In this document: one piece after another, positions 1 to 5,469 of the stretch
Layout: every line of letters starts with the position of its first letter
Position numbering within the stretch: the first letter of the stretch is position 1
Origin: Lentisphaeria bacterium
GTDB lineage: Bacteria > Verrucomicrobiota > Lentisphaeria > Oligosphaerales > Oligosphaeraceae
Assembly: GCA_024405235.1 (NCBI GenBank)
Contig: JAKSPA010000120.1
Coordinates: 1 to 5,723 of the forward strand
Length of the DNA stretch: 5,723 nt
Direction of reading: 5' to 3'
Program-made: the position numbers and the translations under genes
Notes under the pieces: generated by a model
Databases searched by the model: none
The model's input: the letters and a program-made list of their open reading frames with translations, nothing else
Told to the model about the DNA's origin: nothing

Positions 1-696
1 GCTTTCATCTCTCTGGAGGCACCGAAGTTCCCGCTCGCAAACAAGAACCCTTCCGCCCGCGACTGCTACTTCCAGCTCCTCACCGACTCCCCCTTCTGCC
101 TCCCTCTTGAAAACGTTCTGGCACACCTCCGCGAACTCGCGGACGCATACGAAAAAGGCGACGGAACGGTTTTCGGACTCAAGGATCCCGACGCCGCAAT
201 CGAAATATACAAGGTCATCATCAAGCACGAAGAAGCCATCCAGCAGTCCCTCGACGACAGATTGACGCTTGCAGCCAAACTTGAAAAGGACCACAGGCCG
301 GAAGAAGCCGTGAACACTTACCAGGACATCATCAAACTCCTTCCCAACGATCCAGATACGCGATTCGGACTCGCCAGACTGCTTGACAAGATGGCCGCCG
401 ATGGAGACTCCGACGGAGTCCGCTCGAGAGCGGCAATCAGAGAGGCAAGACGCTTCCTCTCTCTCGCAAGAGCAAACGATCCACGACGCGACCAGGCGGA
501 AGAGATCATAAAAGTCTCCAACGAACGCGAAGCGGAAAGACTGCTGGAACGCGCCTCCTTCTATCTTGTCAAATATCACCGCAAACCAGACGTGGCAAGA
601 CGATACCTCCTGGACATCGAAAAGGACTTCTCCGATACGCCCGCAGGAGAAAAAGCGGAACAACTCCTAAAAGAAAACTTCCCTGAGGAAAAATAA
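1..696 (+). CDS. TPR protein, BamD-like, 5' end outside window (partial)
   Basis: The frame is open from the first base and ends at TAA 694-696, giving 231 visible residues; the true start lies upstream. An in-frame TTG at 262 could be taken for a start, but the same frame reads on upstream with the same character (visible residues 1-87), so I treat it as internal. Helix pairs of TPR type are visible around residues 66-80 (AIEIYKVIIKHEEA) and 101-125 (EEAVNTYQDIIKLLPNDPD, the usual TPR end). The C-terminal part (about 178-228) has the pattern KYHRKPDVARRYLLDIEKDF followed by DTPAGEKAEQLL, which resembles the last repeats of BamD-type outer-membrane assembly proteins. No signal peptide can be judged because the N-terminus is missing. 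It sits 2 bases before an LptE-like lipoprotein gene, so a role in envelope or outer-membrane assembly is a reasonable inference. It could equally be a general TPR scaffold protein. Confidence 0.85.
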   Translation, partial: AFISLEAPKFPLANKNPSARDCYFQLLTDSPFCLPLENVLAHLRELADAYEKGDGTVFGLKDPDAAIEIYKVIIKHEEAIQQSLDDRLTLAAKLEKDHRPEEAVNTYQDIIKLLPNDPDTRFGLARLLDKMAADGDSDGVRSRAAIREARRFLSLARANDPRRDQAEEIIKVSNEREAERLLERASFYLVKYHRKPDVARRYLLDIEKDFSDTPAGEKAEQLLKENFPEEK

Positions 697-698
697 CC

Positions 699-1223
699 AT
701 GAAGACAATGCTGGCAGCCGCCGCGGCAGCAATCCTTCTAAGCTCCTGCGCCAGATACCACTTCGGAACCGCTCTGCCTGAAACGCGCAGGCAGATTGCC
801 GTCATGGACGTCATGAATCTGACGCAGGAAGACGCTCTGGCGCCGCTGCTCAACAACGCCCTCCGCGAGCATATCATGAATACGCCTGGCCTCAAGCTGA
901 CTGGCGAAAACGACGCAACGCTGGCTGTTTCCGTGAAAATCACCACGCTGACGCAATCCAGAGTCGCAAGAGCGCAGACAAGGGACTCGAAGGCACGCCA
1001 CAGCGAAAGCGATTCGTACCAGACCGTCCTCTACAGATTGGAAATGACCTGCGAATACACCGCACAGACCACCAGGGAAAATCTTATTCCGAAGACGGGT
1101 TCCGTCACCGCATCGGCGGATGTTCCTCTGATGCAGGATATCGCATTGCCGCAGCAGGCCGAGCTCAAACAACTGGCGCGCAAGGCCGCCGCAAAGATTC
1201 TGGCGGAAATCACGGAGGAATAG
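699..1223 (+). CDS. lptE: LptE-like LPS-assembly lipoprotein
   Basis: A 174-residue predicted lipoprotein. The N-terminus is a classic lipoprotein signal: MKTM, an alanine-rich core and a lipobox LSSC, with the lipidated cysteine at residue 17. Directly after it comes ARYHFG, which matches the C-x-GYxF-like opening of the LptE family. A beta-strand-rich stretch with VMDVMNLT and an A-T-L-A-V-S-V-KITTL strand follows, then a C-terminal helix rich in Ala, Lys and Leu. In other bacteria LptE plugs the LptD barrel and helps place lipopolysaccharide in the outer leaflet of the outer membrane; LptD is not in this window. Start: ATG at 699 with GAGGAA at 685-690, spaced 8 bases, and 2 bases after the TPR gene. 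The family is divergent and I rely on the lipobox, opening motif, size and neighbours. A generic outer-membrane lipoprotein is the alternative. Confidence 0.72.
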   Translation: MKTMLAAAAAAILLSSCARYHFGTALPETRRQIAVMDVMNLTQEDALAPLLNNALREHIMNTPGLKLTGENDATLAVSVKITTLTQSRVARAQTRDSKARHSESDSYQTVLYRLEMTCEYTAQTTRENLIPKTGSVTASADVPLMQDIALPQQAELKQLARKAAAKILAEITEE

Positions 1224-1229
1224 CGCGTT

Positions 1230-1736
1230 ATGGAAAATCTACGCATAGGGCAGGGCTACGATGTCCATCCGATGGCTCCGAACCGTCCGTGCATTCTCGG
1301 AGGCGTGACCATTCCGACAGAAGACGGACGTGGACCAGACGGACACTCCGACGCTGACGTGCTGATCCACGCCGTAATCGACGCCATGCTCGGTTCATGC
1401 GCCGTCGGCGACATCGGAACGCTGTTTCCAGACACCGATCCGAGCCTTGAAAATGCCGACAGCACGGAAATGCTCCGGGAAGTCATAGATGCGCTAAATG
1501 CCGAAGTCGGCTGGAAAGTCGTGAATCTGGACTGCACCATCTTCGCCGCAAGACCGAAAATCGGCCCGCATGTCAACGCGATCCGCCTCTCGCTCTCAAA
1601 GCTCCTGAATACATCCATCGACAGAATCTCCGTGCAATCAAAGTCCGGCAACAGATGTCTTGGAATGATAGGGCAGGGCGATGCCATCGGCGCTTCCGCA
1701 ACAATTTTGGCTACCATTAACGAACGCACCTATTAA
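1230..1736 (+). CDS. ispF: 2-C-methyl-D-erythritol 2,4-cyclodiphosphate synthase
   Basis: IspF converts CDP-methylerythritol 2-phosphate to the 2,4-cyclodiphosphate, releasing CMP, in the cytosolic MEP pathway to isoprenoids. The 168 residues cover the usual length. Visible family marks: GYDVH with metal ligands D11 and H13; GHSDADVLIHAVIDAMLG (38-55) holding H39, S40, D43 and the third zinc ligand H47; DIG at 61-63; FPDTD at 66-70; and K110 in ARPK, matching the cytidine-binding lysine of E. coli IspF. The usual TT-x-E-x-LGF loop is replaced by SKSGNRCLGMIG (137-148), one residue longer and lacking the Thr-Thr and Glu. Start ATG 1230 has GGAGG at 1214-1218 and lies 6 bases after the lipoprotein gene. 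IspD is often next to IspF elsewhere but is not seen here. Assignment is firm; the altered loop is the only oddity. Confidence 0.96.
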   Translation: MENLRIGQGYDVHPMAPNRPCILGGVTIPTEDGRGPDGHSDADVLIHAVIDAMLGSCAVGDIGTLFPDTDPSLENADSTEMLREVIDALNAEVGWKVVNLDCTIFAARPKIGPHVNAIRLSLSKLLNTSIDRISVQSKSGNRCLGMIGQGDAIGASATILATINERTY

Positions 1737-1753
1737 TCAACATTGAAATCACC

Positions 1754-2119
1754 ATGAAAAAGTACACCAAAGAACATCAGTGGATCGAATTGGCCGACAA
1801 CGGAACCGCCAAAGTCGGCATCACGAAATTCGCTGCGGACGAACTCGGCGAAATCACATTCATCGAACTGCCGTCCGTAGGAAAGACCGTCCATGGCAAC
1901 GAACAGCTCTGCGTGGTTGAATCCGTCAAGGCCGCAAGCGACGTCTTCATGCCTGCCACTGGAAACATCACCGAAGTGAATTCTCCGCTGGAGAAGGACC
2001 CTTCCGCGCTCAACGACGATCCCGAAGGAGCAGGCTGGATCTGCATCGTAAAGGATGTGATCGCAACCGATTTGGATGCGCTCATGGACGAATCGCAATA
2101 CGCCGAATTCTGCAAATAA
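1754..2119 (+). CDS. gcvH: Glycine cleavage system H protein (lipoyl carrier)
   Basis: GcvH carries the aminomethyl group on a lipoyl arm between the P, T and L proteins of the glycine cleavage system. The 121 residues match the family over the full length. Typical marks are the opening YTKEHQWIE, the segment VGITKFAADELGEITFIELP, and the lipoylation site VVESVKAASDVFMPATG, with the modified lysine at K59. The C-terminal part has the usual N-S-PLEKDPSALNDDPEGAGW. GcvP and GcvT are not in the window, so it may serve a system encoded elsewhere or act in lipoate relay, as H proteins do in some organisms. Start ATG 1754 follows ispF by 17 bases. The ribosome-binding site is poor (no clear GGAG), which suggests readthrough translation or a weak site. 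It closes the left operon. Confidence 0.96.
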   Translation: MKKYTKEHQWIELADNGTAKVGITKFAADELGEITFIELPSVGKTVHGNEQLCVVESVKAASDVFMPATGNITEVNSPLEKDPSALNDDPEGAGWICIVKDVIATDLDALMDESQYAEFCK

Positions 2120-2143
2120 ACCCGTTGGAAAAACCTTTGTCGC

Positions 2144-2181
2144 GGCGCATGATTCCGCGGAATATCATCCCGTCGTGCGCC
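2144..2181 (+). terminator. Stem-loop after gcvH (possible terminator or mRNA end)
   Basis: GGCGCA (2144-2149) pairs with TGCGCC (2176-2181). Inside, the perfect 12-bp palindrome ATTCCGCGGAAT (2152-2163), flanked by TG and CA, can form a second stem with a CGCG loop and a two-base bulge. It begins 24 bases after the gcvH stop. There is no T-run on the 3' side, so it is not a classical intrinsic terminator. It could stabilise the 3' end of the left operon's mRNA, or the palindrome could bind a regulator just upstream of the rpmH promoter. The fold is seen in the sequence; the role is inferred. Confidence 0.4.
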
Positions 2182-2210
2182 TTGACATCGGCTTGTGAAT
2201 GCAAAGTGAC

Positions 2211-2240
2211 TTGAAAATCAGCACTTTTCGTTTATATTAT
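2211..2240 (+). promoter_or_regulatory. sigma70-type promoter for the rpmH operon
   Basis: TTGAAA at 2211-2216 serves as the -35 box. The AT-rich TTTATATTAT at 2231-2240 supplies the -10 box: TATTAT at 2235-2240 (spacer 18) or TATATT at 2233-2238 (spacer 16). The expected start near 2246 would leave a pyrimidine-rich leader of about 65 bases before rpmH. It lies in the only sizeable gap upstream of the rpmH block. A perfect TTGACA at 2182-2187 has no matching -10 and is less likely. Confidence 0.6.
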
Positions 2241-2295
2241 GCGACTTGCCTGAACAAGATCACTTTTTTCCTACACTCAATATCAACCTCTTTCA

Positions 2296-2302
2296 GAAGG
2301 AA
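2296..2302 (+). promoter_or_regulatory. Strong Shine-Dalgarno for rpmH
   Basis: The bases GAAGGAA lie 8 bases before the ATG at 2311. This is among the best ribosome-binding sites in the window, fits a highly expressed ribosomal protein, and fixes the start of this short gene. Confidence 0.75.
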
Positions 2303-2310
2303 TTACCATC

Positions 2311-2445
2311 ATGAAAATGACCTTCCAGCCCCACGTCAAGAGCCGCAAGCGCACTCACGGTTTCCGTAAGCGCATGTCCACCGCCGACGGACGCAAGATT
2401 CTTGCTCATCGCCGCAAGGTTGGCCGCAAGCGCCTCACCGTGTAA
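2311..2445 (+). CDS. rpmH: 50S ribosomal protein L34
   Basis: A 44-residue, strongly basic protein that matches L34 over its whole length. Marks are the opening [20 protein letters not shown], then [20 protein letters not shown] and the end RLTV. L34 is a late-assembling component of the large ribosomal subunit and binds 23S rRNA. The usual family length is 44-46 residues, so it is complete. Codon use is biased to CGC and AAG, as expected for a highly expressed gene. It heads the rpmH-rnpA-yidD-yidC-khpB block and is followed after 26 bases by rnpA, with no terminator in that gap. dnaA, its frequent divergent neighbour, is not found upstream; gcvH is there instead. Confidence 0.98.
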   Translation: MKMTFQPHVKSRKRTHGFRKRMSTADGRKILAHRRKVGRKRLTV

Positions 2446-2471
2446 GTCGGCTTAAAGGGGAGCGTCCGTCT

Positions 2472-2882
2472 ATGGCCTCGTCATGCGGAAAATCTTCCGA
2501 CAAGGCCTTCGGACCTGCCGCCCGTCTGCGCTGCCGAGCGCATCTGGACGCAGTTCGTGCCGGAGGTATCAACCTCGCCGGCAAATACAGCGTCATCATA
2601 GTACTGAAAACGCCGCCGGATAATCATTCCCGGACGGCGTTTTTGATTTCAAGACGCTTTGATCTCAAGGCTGTCGTACGCAATCGCGCACGGAGACTCT
2701 TCAGGGAAACATGGAGATTATGTCTCCCTGGCTTCACTGAACCATGCTGGATTTTGATGATTCCAAGACGGCCCATCAAAGACGCGAAATTGGATGACGT
2801 CCATAAGGAAATCCAAAAAAACCTCTGCAAGATCGGAATCCTGCAACTCGAATCCCAAAATGGCGACTCAGAGGGAATCTGA
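2472..2882 (+). CDS. rnpA: Ribonuclease P protein component
   Basis: RnpA is the small basic protein that helps the RNase P RNA bind precursor tRNA and trim its 5' leader. At 136 residues it is within the family range. The N-terminal ARLRCRAHLDAVRAGG (17-32) matches the usual RL-x-x-R-x-x-F-x-x-V-x-x-G opening. SRRFDLKAVVRNRARRLFRE (60-79) is the hallmark S-K-K-x-x-x-K-A-V-x-R-N-R-x-x-R-x-x-R-E segment, including the RNR box R70-R78. Start ATG 2472 has GGGGAG at 2457-2462, spaced 9 bases. The opening 15 residues (MASSCGKSSDKAFGP) are an unconserved extension. The 3' end overlaps yidD by 23 bases. The stretch for residues 46-57 (KTPPDNHSRTAF) folds as a terminator-like hairpin at 2607-2644, listed separately. 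An in-frame TTG at 2643 right after that hairpin would drop the first beta strands and is not a credible start. Confidence 0.95.
   Translation: MASSCGKSSDKAFGPAARLRCRAHLDAVRAGGINLAGKYSVIIVLKTPPDNHSRTAFLISRRFDLKAVVRNRARRLFRETWRLCLPGFTEPCWILMIPRRPIKDAKLDDVHKEIQKNLCKIGILQLESQNGDSEGI
2607..2644 (+). terminator. Intrinsic-terminator-like hairpin inside rnpA
   Basis: AAAACGCCG (2607-2615) pairs with CGGCGTTTT (2635-2643). After one bulged A (2634), CCGG (2616-2619) pairs with CCGG (2630-2633), closing a 10-base loop. That is 13 base pairs, 9 of them G-C, directly followed by a run of five T (2640-2644). Because the stem base is AAAA/TTTT it would look like a terminator on either strand. It lies wholly in the rnpA frame. 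It would terminate only transcripts not shielded by ribosomes, so it could act as an attenuator between rpmH and the rest of the operon. The structure is seen; its function is inferred. Confidence 0.6.
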
Positions 2883-3120
2883 TTGCGGAATAGCCGCACG
2901 CGTCTGCATTCTGCTCGTTCGCGGATACCAGCGGACTCTGTCAAGATTGAAGCCGCCCGTCTGCAGATTCACGCCATCGTGTTCCCATTACGCCATAGAC
3001 GCCTTCAAAATCCATGGATTCTGGAAGGGCATGGCGCTCACCGCATGGCGCATTCTGCGCTGCAATCCCTTTTATTCAGGCAATCTGGTGGATCCGGTTC
3101 CACCACCTAAACCAAAATGA
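2860..3120 (+). CDS. yidD: Membrane protein insertion efficiency factor YidD
   Basis: YidD is a small, inner-membrane-associated protein that assists YidC-dependent insertion of membrane proteins. With ATG 2860 it has 86 residues, close to the usual 70-85. It begins with an amphipathic helix (about 11-30, IAARVCILLVRGYQRTLSRL) and continues with the family core: CRFTPSCSHYAIDAFKIHG (35-53), KGMALTAWRILRCNPF (56-71) and the ending DPVPP. The three conserved cysteines are C35, C41 and C68. The gene overlaps the rnpA end by 23 bases and the yidC start by ATGA, so translation is probably coupled. No good ribosome-binding site is seen before 2860. An upstream in-frame ATG at 2794 would add 22 residues of unconserved, Ser/Lys-rich sequence that is just the rnpA 3' end read in another frame, so I prefer 2860. 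Confidence 0.93.
   Translation: MATQRESDCGIAARVCILLVRGYQRTLSRLKPPVCRFTPSCSHYAIDAFKIHGFWKGMALTAWRILRCNPFYSGNLVDPVPPPKPK
3087..3104 (+). repeat. Small hairpin at the yidD-yidC junction
   Basis: GGTGGA (3087-3092) and TCCACC (3099-3104) form a 6-bp stem with a 6-base loop, ending 12 bases before the yidC ATG. No Shine-Dalgarno sequence is seen in front of yidC. The hairpin, unfolded by ribosomes finishing yidD, could couple the two genes. It overlaps the conserved DPVPP codons and could also be coincidental. Confidence 0.35.
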
Positions 3121-4871
3121 AAAAATACGATCTCGTCTCCATTATTGGTGCCGCCGTATGCATTATCGCTATGGTGGCTACGCTGATTTATACTTATAAA
3201 CAGCAGAAGGCCATTGCGATTGAACAGCAAAACCAGCCTGCTATTGTCAGCTCGGAAGCGACGGAAACGCTTCCTGCGCAGCCTGCAGCCGAACAGGTCG
3301 CTGTGGAGAGCGAAATTCAGCATGCAACCGCACCGATCGCGCAGCTGAAGGAAGCAGTCCAGCGTCCTGCCGTCACATTTGACGTTCCTGGATACATGCG
3401 CGTCACTCTTGATGGAAACGGCGCGGGAATCCAATCCGTCGAACTGGAAAAATACAAGATCCAGACAAAGAATCCGGAAAAGAAAAACGACAATGTCGTC
3501 ATGGGACAGAAGGCCATGCCGTTCATGAGCCTCGGAGCCCAGGGCATGAAGCTCTACGAAGCCGAGGAGCCAGAAGTCAGCGAAAAGAAACTCACCACGC
3601 ATAGAATCAACGGCACGCAGACACTCCGCTTCGACGAATCATGGGAATTGGTCGAAGGCGAAGACGAAGCATCGAAATACACCATCAAATACACCGTGAA
3701 GATCACCAACTGCGGCTACAGCGACGAGATTCTTCCGCCTATGACTCTCTCCTGCGGAGCGCTGCCTGACTTCCTCTCAGACGAAGGAAACACCTCCTTC
3801 TCCAAATATCTCTCCGGCTGCGCCGCATACGGTCGTACCATCAAGAATGACGCCAAGACACTCACTCTCAGGGACCTCACAAAGAAGATGGACGAAAGAC
3901 GGAAGGCGGAATATCTGAAGACGCCTGCAAACTGGGTCGGCGTTTCATCCAAATACTTCCTCTTCGCCATCAGAGAATCCAAAATCGACGGTCAGAATGC
4001 TCCTTTCGCTGGTTTCACAGCAAGGGAACCCGTCGATGCGAATCTGCCTGGATATTTCGCAGCCGGAGGCGTTCTGCCAAAGCAGCCGTTGGAGATGATG
4101 CTTGCCCGTGGACAGAGTCAGGAAATCACCGTTCTTGGCTATGCAGGTCCGAAGAGCTATCAGATTCTGGAGCCGATGGGGCAGGGCATCTCCTCCATCC
4201 TAAACATGGATCTCTTCTTCTTCTGGCACTGCAACTGGATGGGATGGCTCTGCAAGGTTCTTCTCAAGGCGCTGAACGCCATCGCCGAATGGAGCTCATC
4301 CTACGGCCTTGCAATCATTCTCATCACGCTCATCGTCAAGATCGTCTTCATGCCACTTGTCTGGAGAAGCACACGCAGCATGAAGAAGATGAGCGCCCTT
4401 CAGCCGCAGCTGAAGGCCCTCCGCGAAAAATACAAGGAAGATCCGCAGCGCATGTACTACGAACAGCAGAAGCTCTTCAAGGAAAACAACGTCAGCCAGA
4501 CTGGCGGATGCCTGCCAATGCTGGTCCAGATTCCTGTCTTCTTCGCTATGTTCAATACCTTCCGAGGCGCAATCGAAATCAGAAACACGCCGTTCCTGTG
4601 GGTTGCTGACCTCTCCATGCCGGATCCGATCTTCGGGCTGCCTATCCATCCGCTCGCCATCATGACGGGACTGACAATGCTCGTGCAGCAGCGCCTTCAG
4701 CCTATGCCCGATCCGAACCAGGCGAAGATGATGACCATCATGTCGCTTGTCTTCGTCGTCTTCTTCTACAACATGCCTGCAGGCCTCACACTTTACATGA
4801 CCGTGAACCAGTTGACATCCATCATTCAGATGCTCTGCTTCAAAAAACTGGAAAAGAAAGCAGCCGCCTAA
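3117..4871 (+). CDS. yidC: Membrane protein insertase YidC (Oxa1 family)
   Basis: YidC inserts and folds inner-membrane proteins, alone or with SecYEG. The 584 residues are a little longer than E. coli YidC (548). An N-terminal membrane anchor spans about 6-26, followed by a Gln/Ala/Glu-rich linker (29-75) and a large periplasmic domain to about residue 365. The Oxa1 core follows: TM2 around 397-417 with K408 at the site of the conserved groove arginine, a cytoplasmic helical hairpin (418-460, with RSMKKMSALQPQLKALREKY), TM3 from GGCLPMLVQIP (463), TM4 about 508-527, TM5 about 538-553 and TM6 about 555-573 (PAGLTLYMTVNQ). The basic tail KKLEKKAAA fits the cytosolic C-terminus. It overlaps yidD by ATGA and has no clear ribosome-binding site, so it is likely coupled. 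Both the anchor and the large domain are those of diderm YidC. Confidence 0.98.
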   Translation: MKKYDLVSIIGAAVCIIAMVATLIYTYKQQKAIAIEQQNQPAIVSSEATETLPAQPAAEQVAVESEIQHATAPIAQLKEAVQRPAVTFDVPGYMRVTLDGNGAGIQSVELEKYKIQTKNPEKKNDNVVMGQKAMPFMSLGAQGMKLYEAEEPEVSEKKLTTHRINGTQTLRFDESWELVEGEDEASKYTIKYTVKITNCGYSDEILPPMTLSCGALPDFLSDEGNTSFSKYLSGCAAYGRTIKNDAKTLTLRDLTKKMDERRKAEYLKTPANWVGVSSKYFLFAIRESKIDGQNAPFAGFTAREPVDANLPGYFAAGGVLPKQPLEMMLARGQSQEITVLGYAGPKSYQILEPMGQGISSILNMDLFFFWHCNWMGWLCKVLLKALNAIAEWSSSYGLAIILITLIVKIVFMPLVWRSTRSMKKMSALQPQLKALREKYKEDPQRMYYEQQKLFKENNVSQTGGCLPMLVQIPVFFAMFNTFRGAIEIRNTPFLWVADLSMPDPIFGLPIHPLAIMTGLTMLVQQRLQPMPDPNQAKMMTIMSLVFVVFFYNMPAGLTLYMTVNQLTSIIQMLCFKKLEKKAAA

Positions 4872-4905
4872 TTCCATTACAAAATTCAATACGGTAAATA
4901 CCACT

Positions 4906-5451
4906 ATGACCTCTCAGGAAATGCAATCTCTGGCAAAGGAAGCCCTCGAAAAAATGATCGTCACTCTCGGATTCCCTTCGGAAGTGACCATCGTCCCTAC
5001 AGACGAAAATTCATTTAAACTGGCAATTGCCAGCGAAGATGCAGGACGCATCATCGGACGCAAGGGACAGACTCTTGAAGCGCTTGAACTCGTTCTCAAC
5101 AGAATCGTCAAGAAAAACGACGAAAATGCTCCATGGGTTCCCGTGGAAATCGACGGCTATTCGACAGGACGCACAGGCGCCGTTCCCGAACGCGGAAAAG
5201 ACGGACGCAGACCTATTCTCGACGACGATACCATCGATCAGCTGACGCACATGGCTCTGGATGCCGCAAAGGAAGTCCGCCATTGGAAGAAGACAAAGCG
5301 TCTCGGACCATATCTTCCCGCCGAAAGACGAGTCATTCACACCACTCTGAAAGACGATCCGGACGTCATGACCGAATCCATTCCAGTGGACGAAGAGGGT
5401 TCCAGAATGAAATATGTCAACATCATTCTGAAATCGCAGGAAAACGGCTGA
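4906..5451 (+). CDS. khpB: KH-R3H RNA-binding protein KhpB (Jag)
   Basis: KhpB/Jag family proteins bind RNA and are coupled to cell elongation and small-RNA regulation in Gram-positive bacteria; the role in diderms is less clear. The 181 residues show a KH domain with RIIGRKGQTLEALE (48-61; GxxG loop G51-G54) and a C-terminal R3H domain with GPYLPAERRVIH (134-145; R141 and H145) and TTLKDDPDVMTES after it. The N-terminal Jag_N domain of Firmicutes homologues is absent: about 20 residues of helix lead straight into the KH domain. The linker at 84-106 carries a Gly/Arg-rich stretch (YSTGRTGAVPERGKDGRR) where homologues usually have a helix. Start ATG 4906 follows yidC by 34 bases with a weak ribosome-binding site. 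Being directly after yidC is the classic location of this gene. Confidence 0.93.
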   Translation: MTSQEMQSLAKEALEKMIVTLGFPSEVTIVPTDENSFKLAIASEDAGRIIGRKGQTLEALELVLNRIVKKNDENAPWVPVEIDGYSTGRTGAVPERGKDGRRPILDDDTIDQLTHMALDAAKEVRHWKKTKRLGPYLPAERRVIHTTLKDDPDVMTESIPVDEEGSRMKYVNIILKSQENG

Positions 5452-5469
5452 TCCTCCGAAAATTCTCCC

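Noticed and set aside
262..264. TTG as start of the first gene
   Set aside because: The same frame continues upstream to base 1 with matching helical, charged sequence, so the gene is cut by the window rather than starting here.
2182..2187. Perfect TTGACA as a -35 box
   Set aside because: No -10-like hexamer lies 16-18 bases downstream; the region there reads AAAGTGAC. The TTGAAA/TATTAT pair further on is better.
2120..2310. Replication origin next to rpmH
   Set aside because: No cluster of DnaA-box-like sequences and no dnaA gene; the gap is explained by a stem-loop and a promoter.
2794..2859. Upstream ATG giving a 108-residue YidD
   Set aside because: The added 22 residues are the rnpA 3' end read in another frame, without family similarity; the shorter form has the usual YidD length.
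4338..4340. Lys408 in YidC in place of the conserved groove arginine
   Set aside because: A lysine at this place keeps the positive charge and, as far as I recall, occurs in many YidC proteins, so it is not remarkable.
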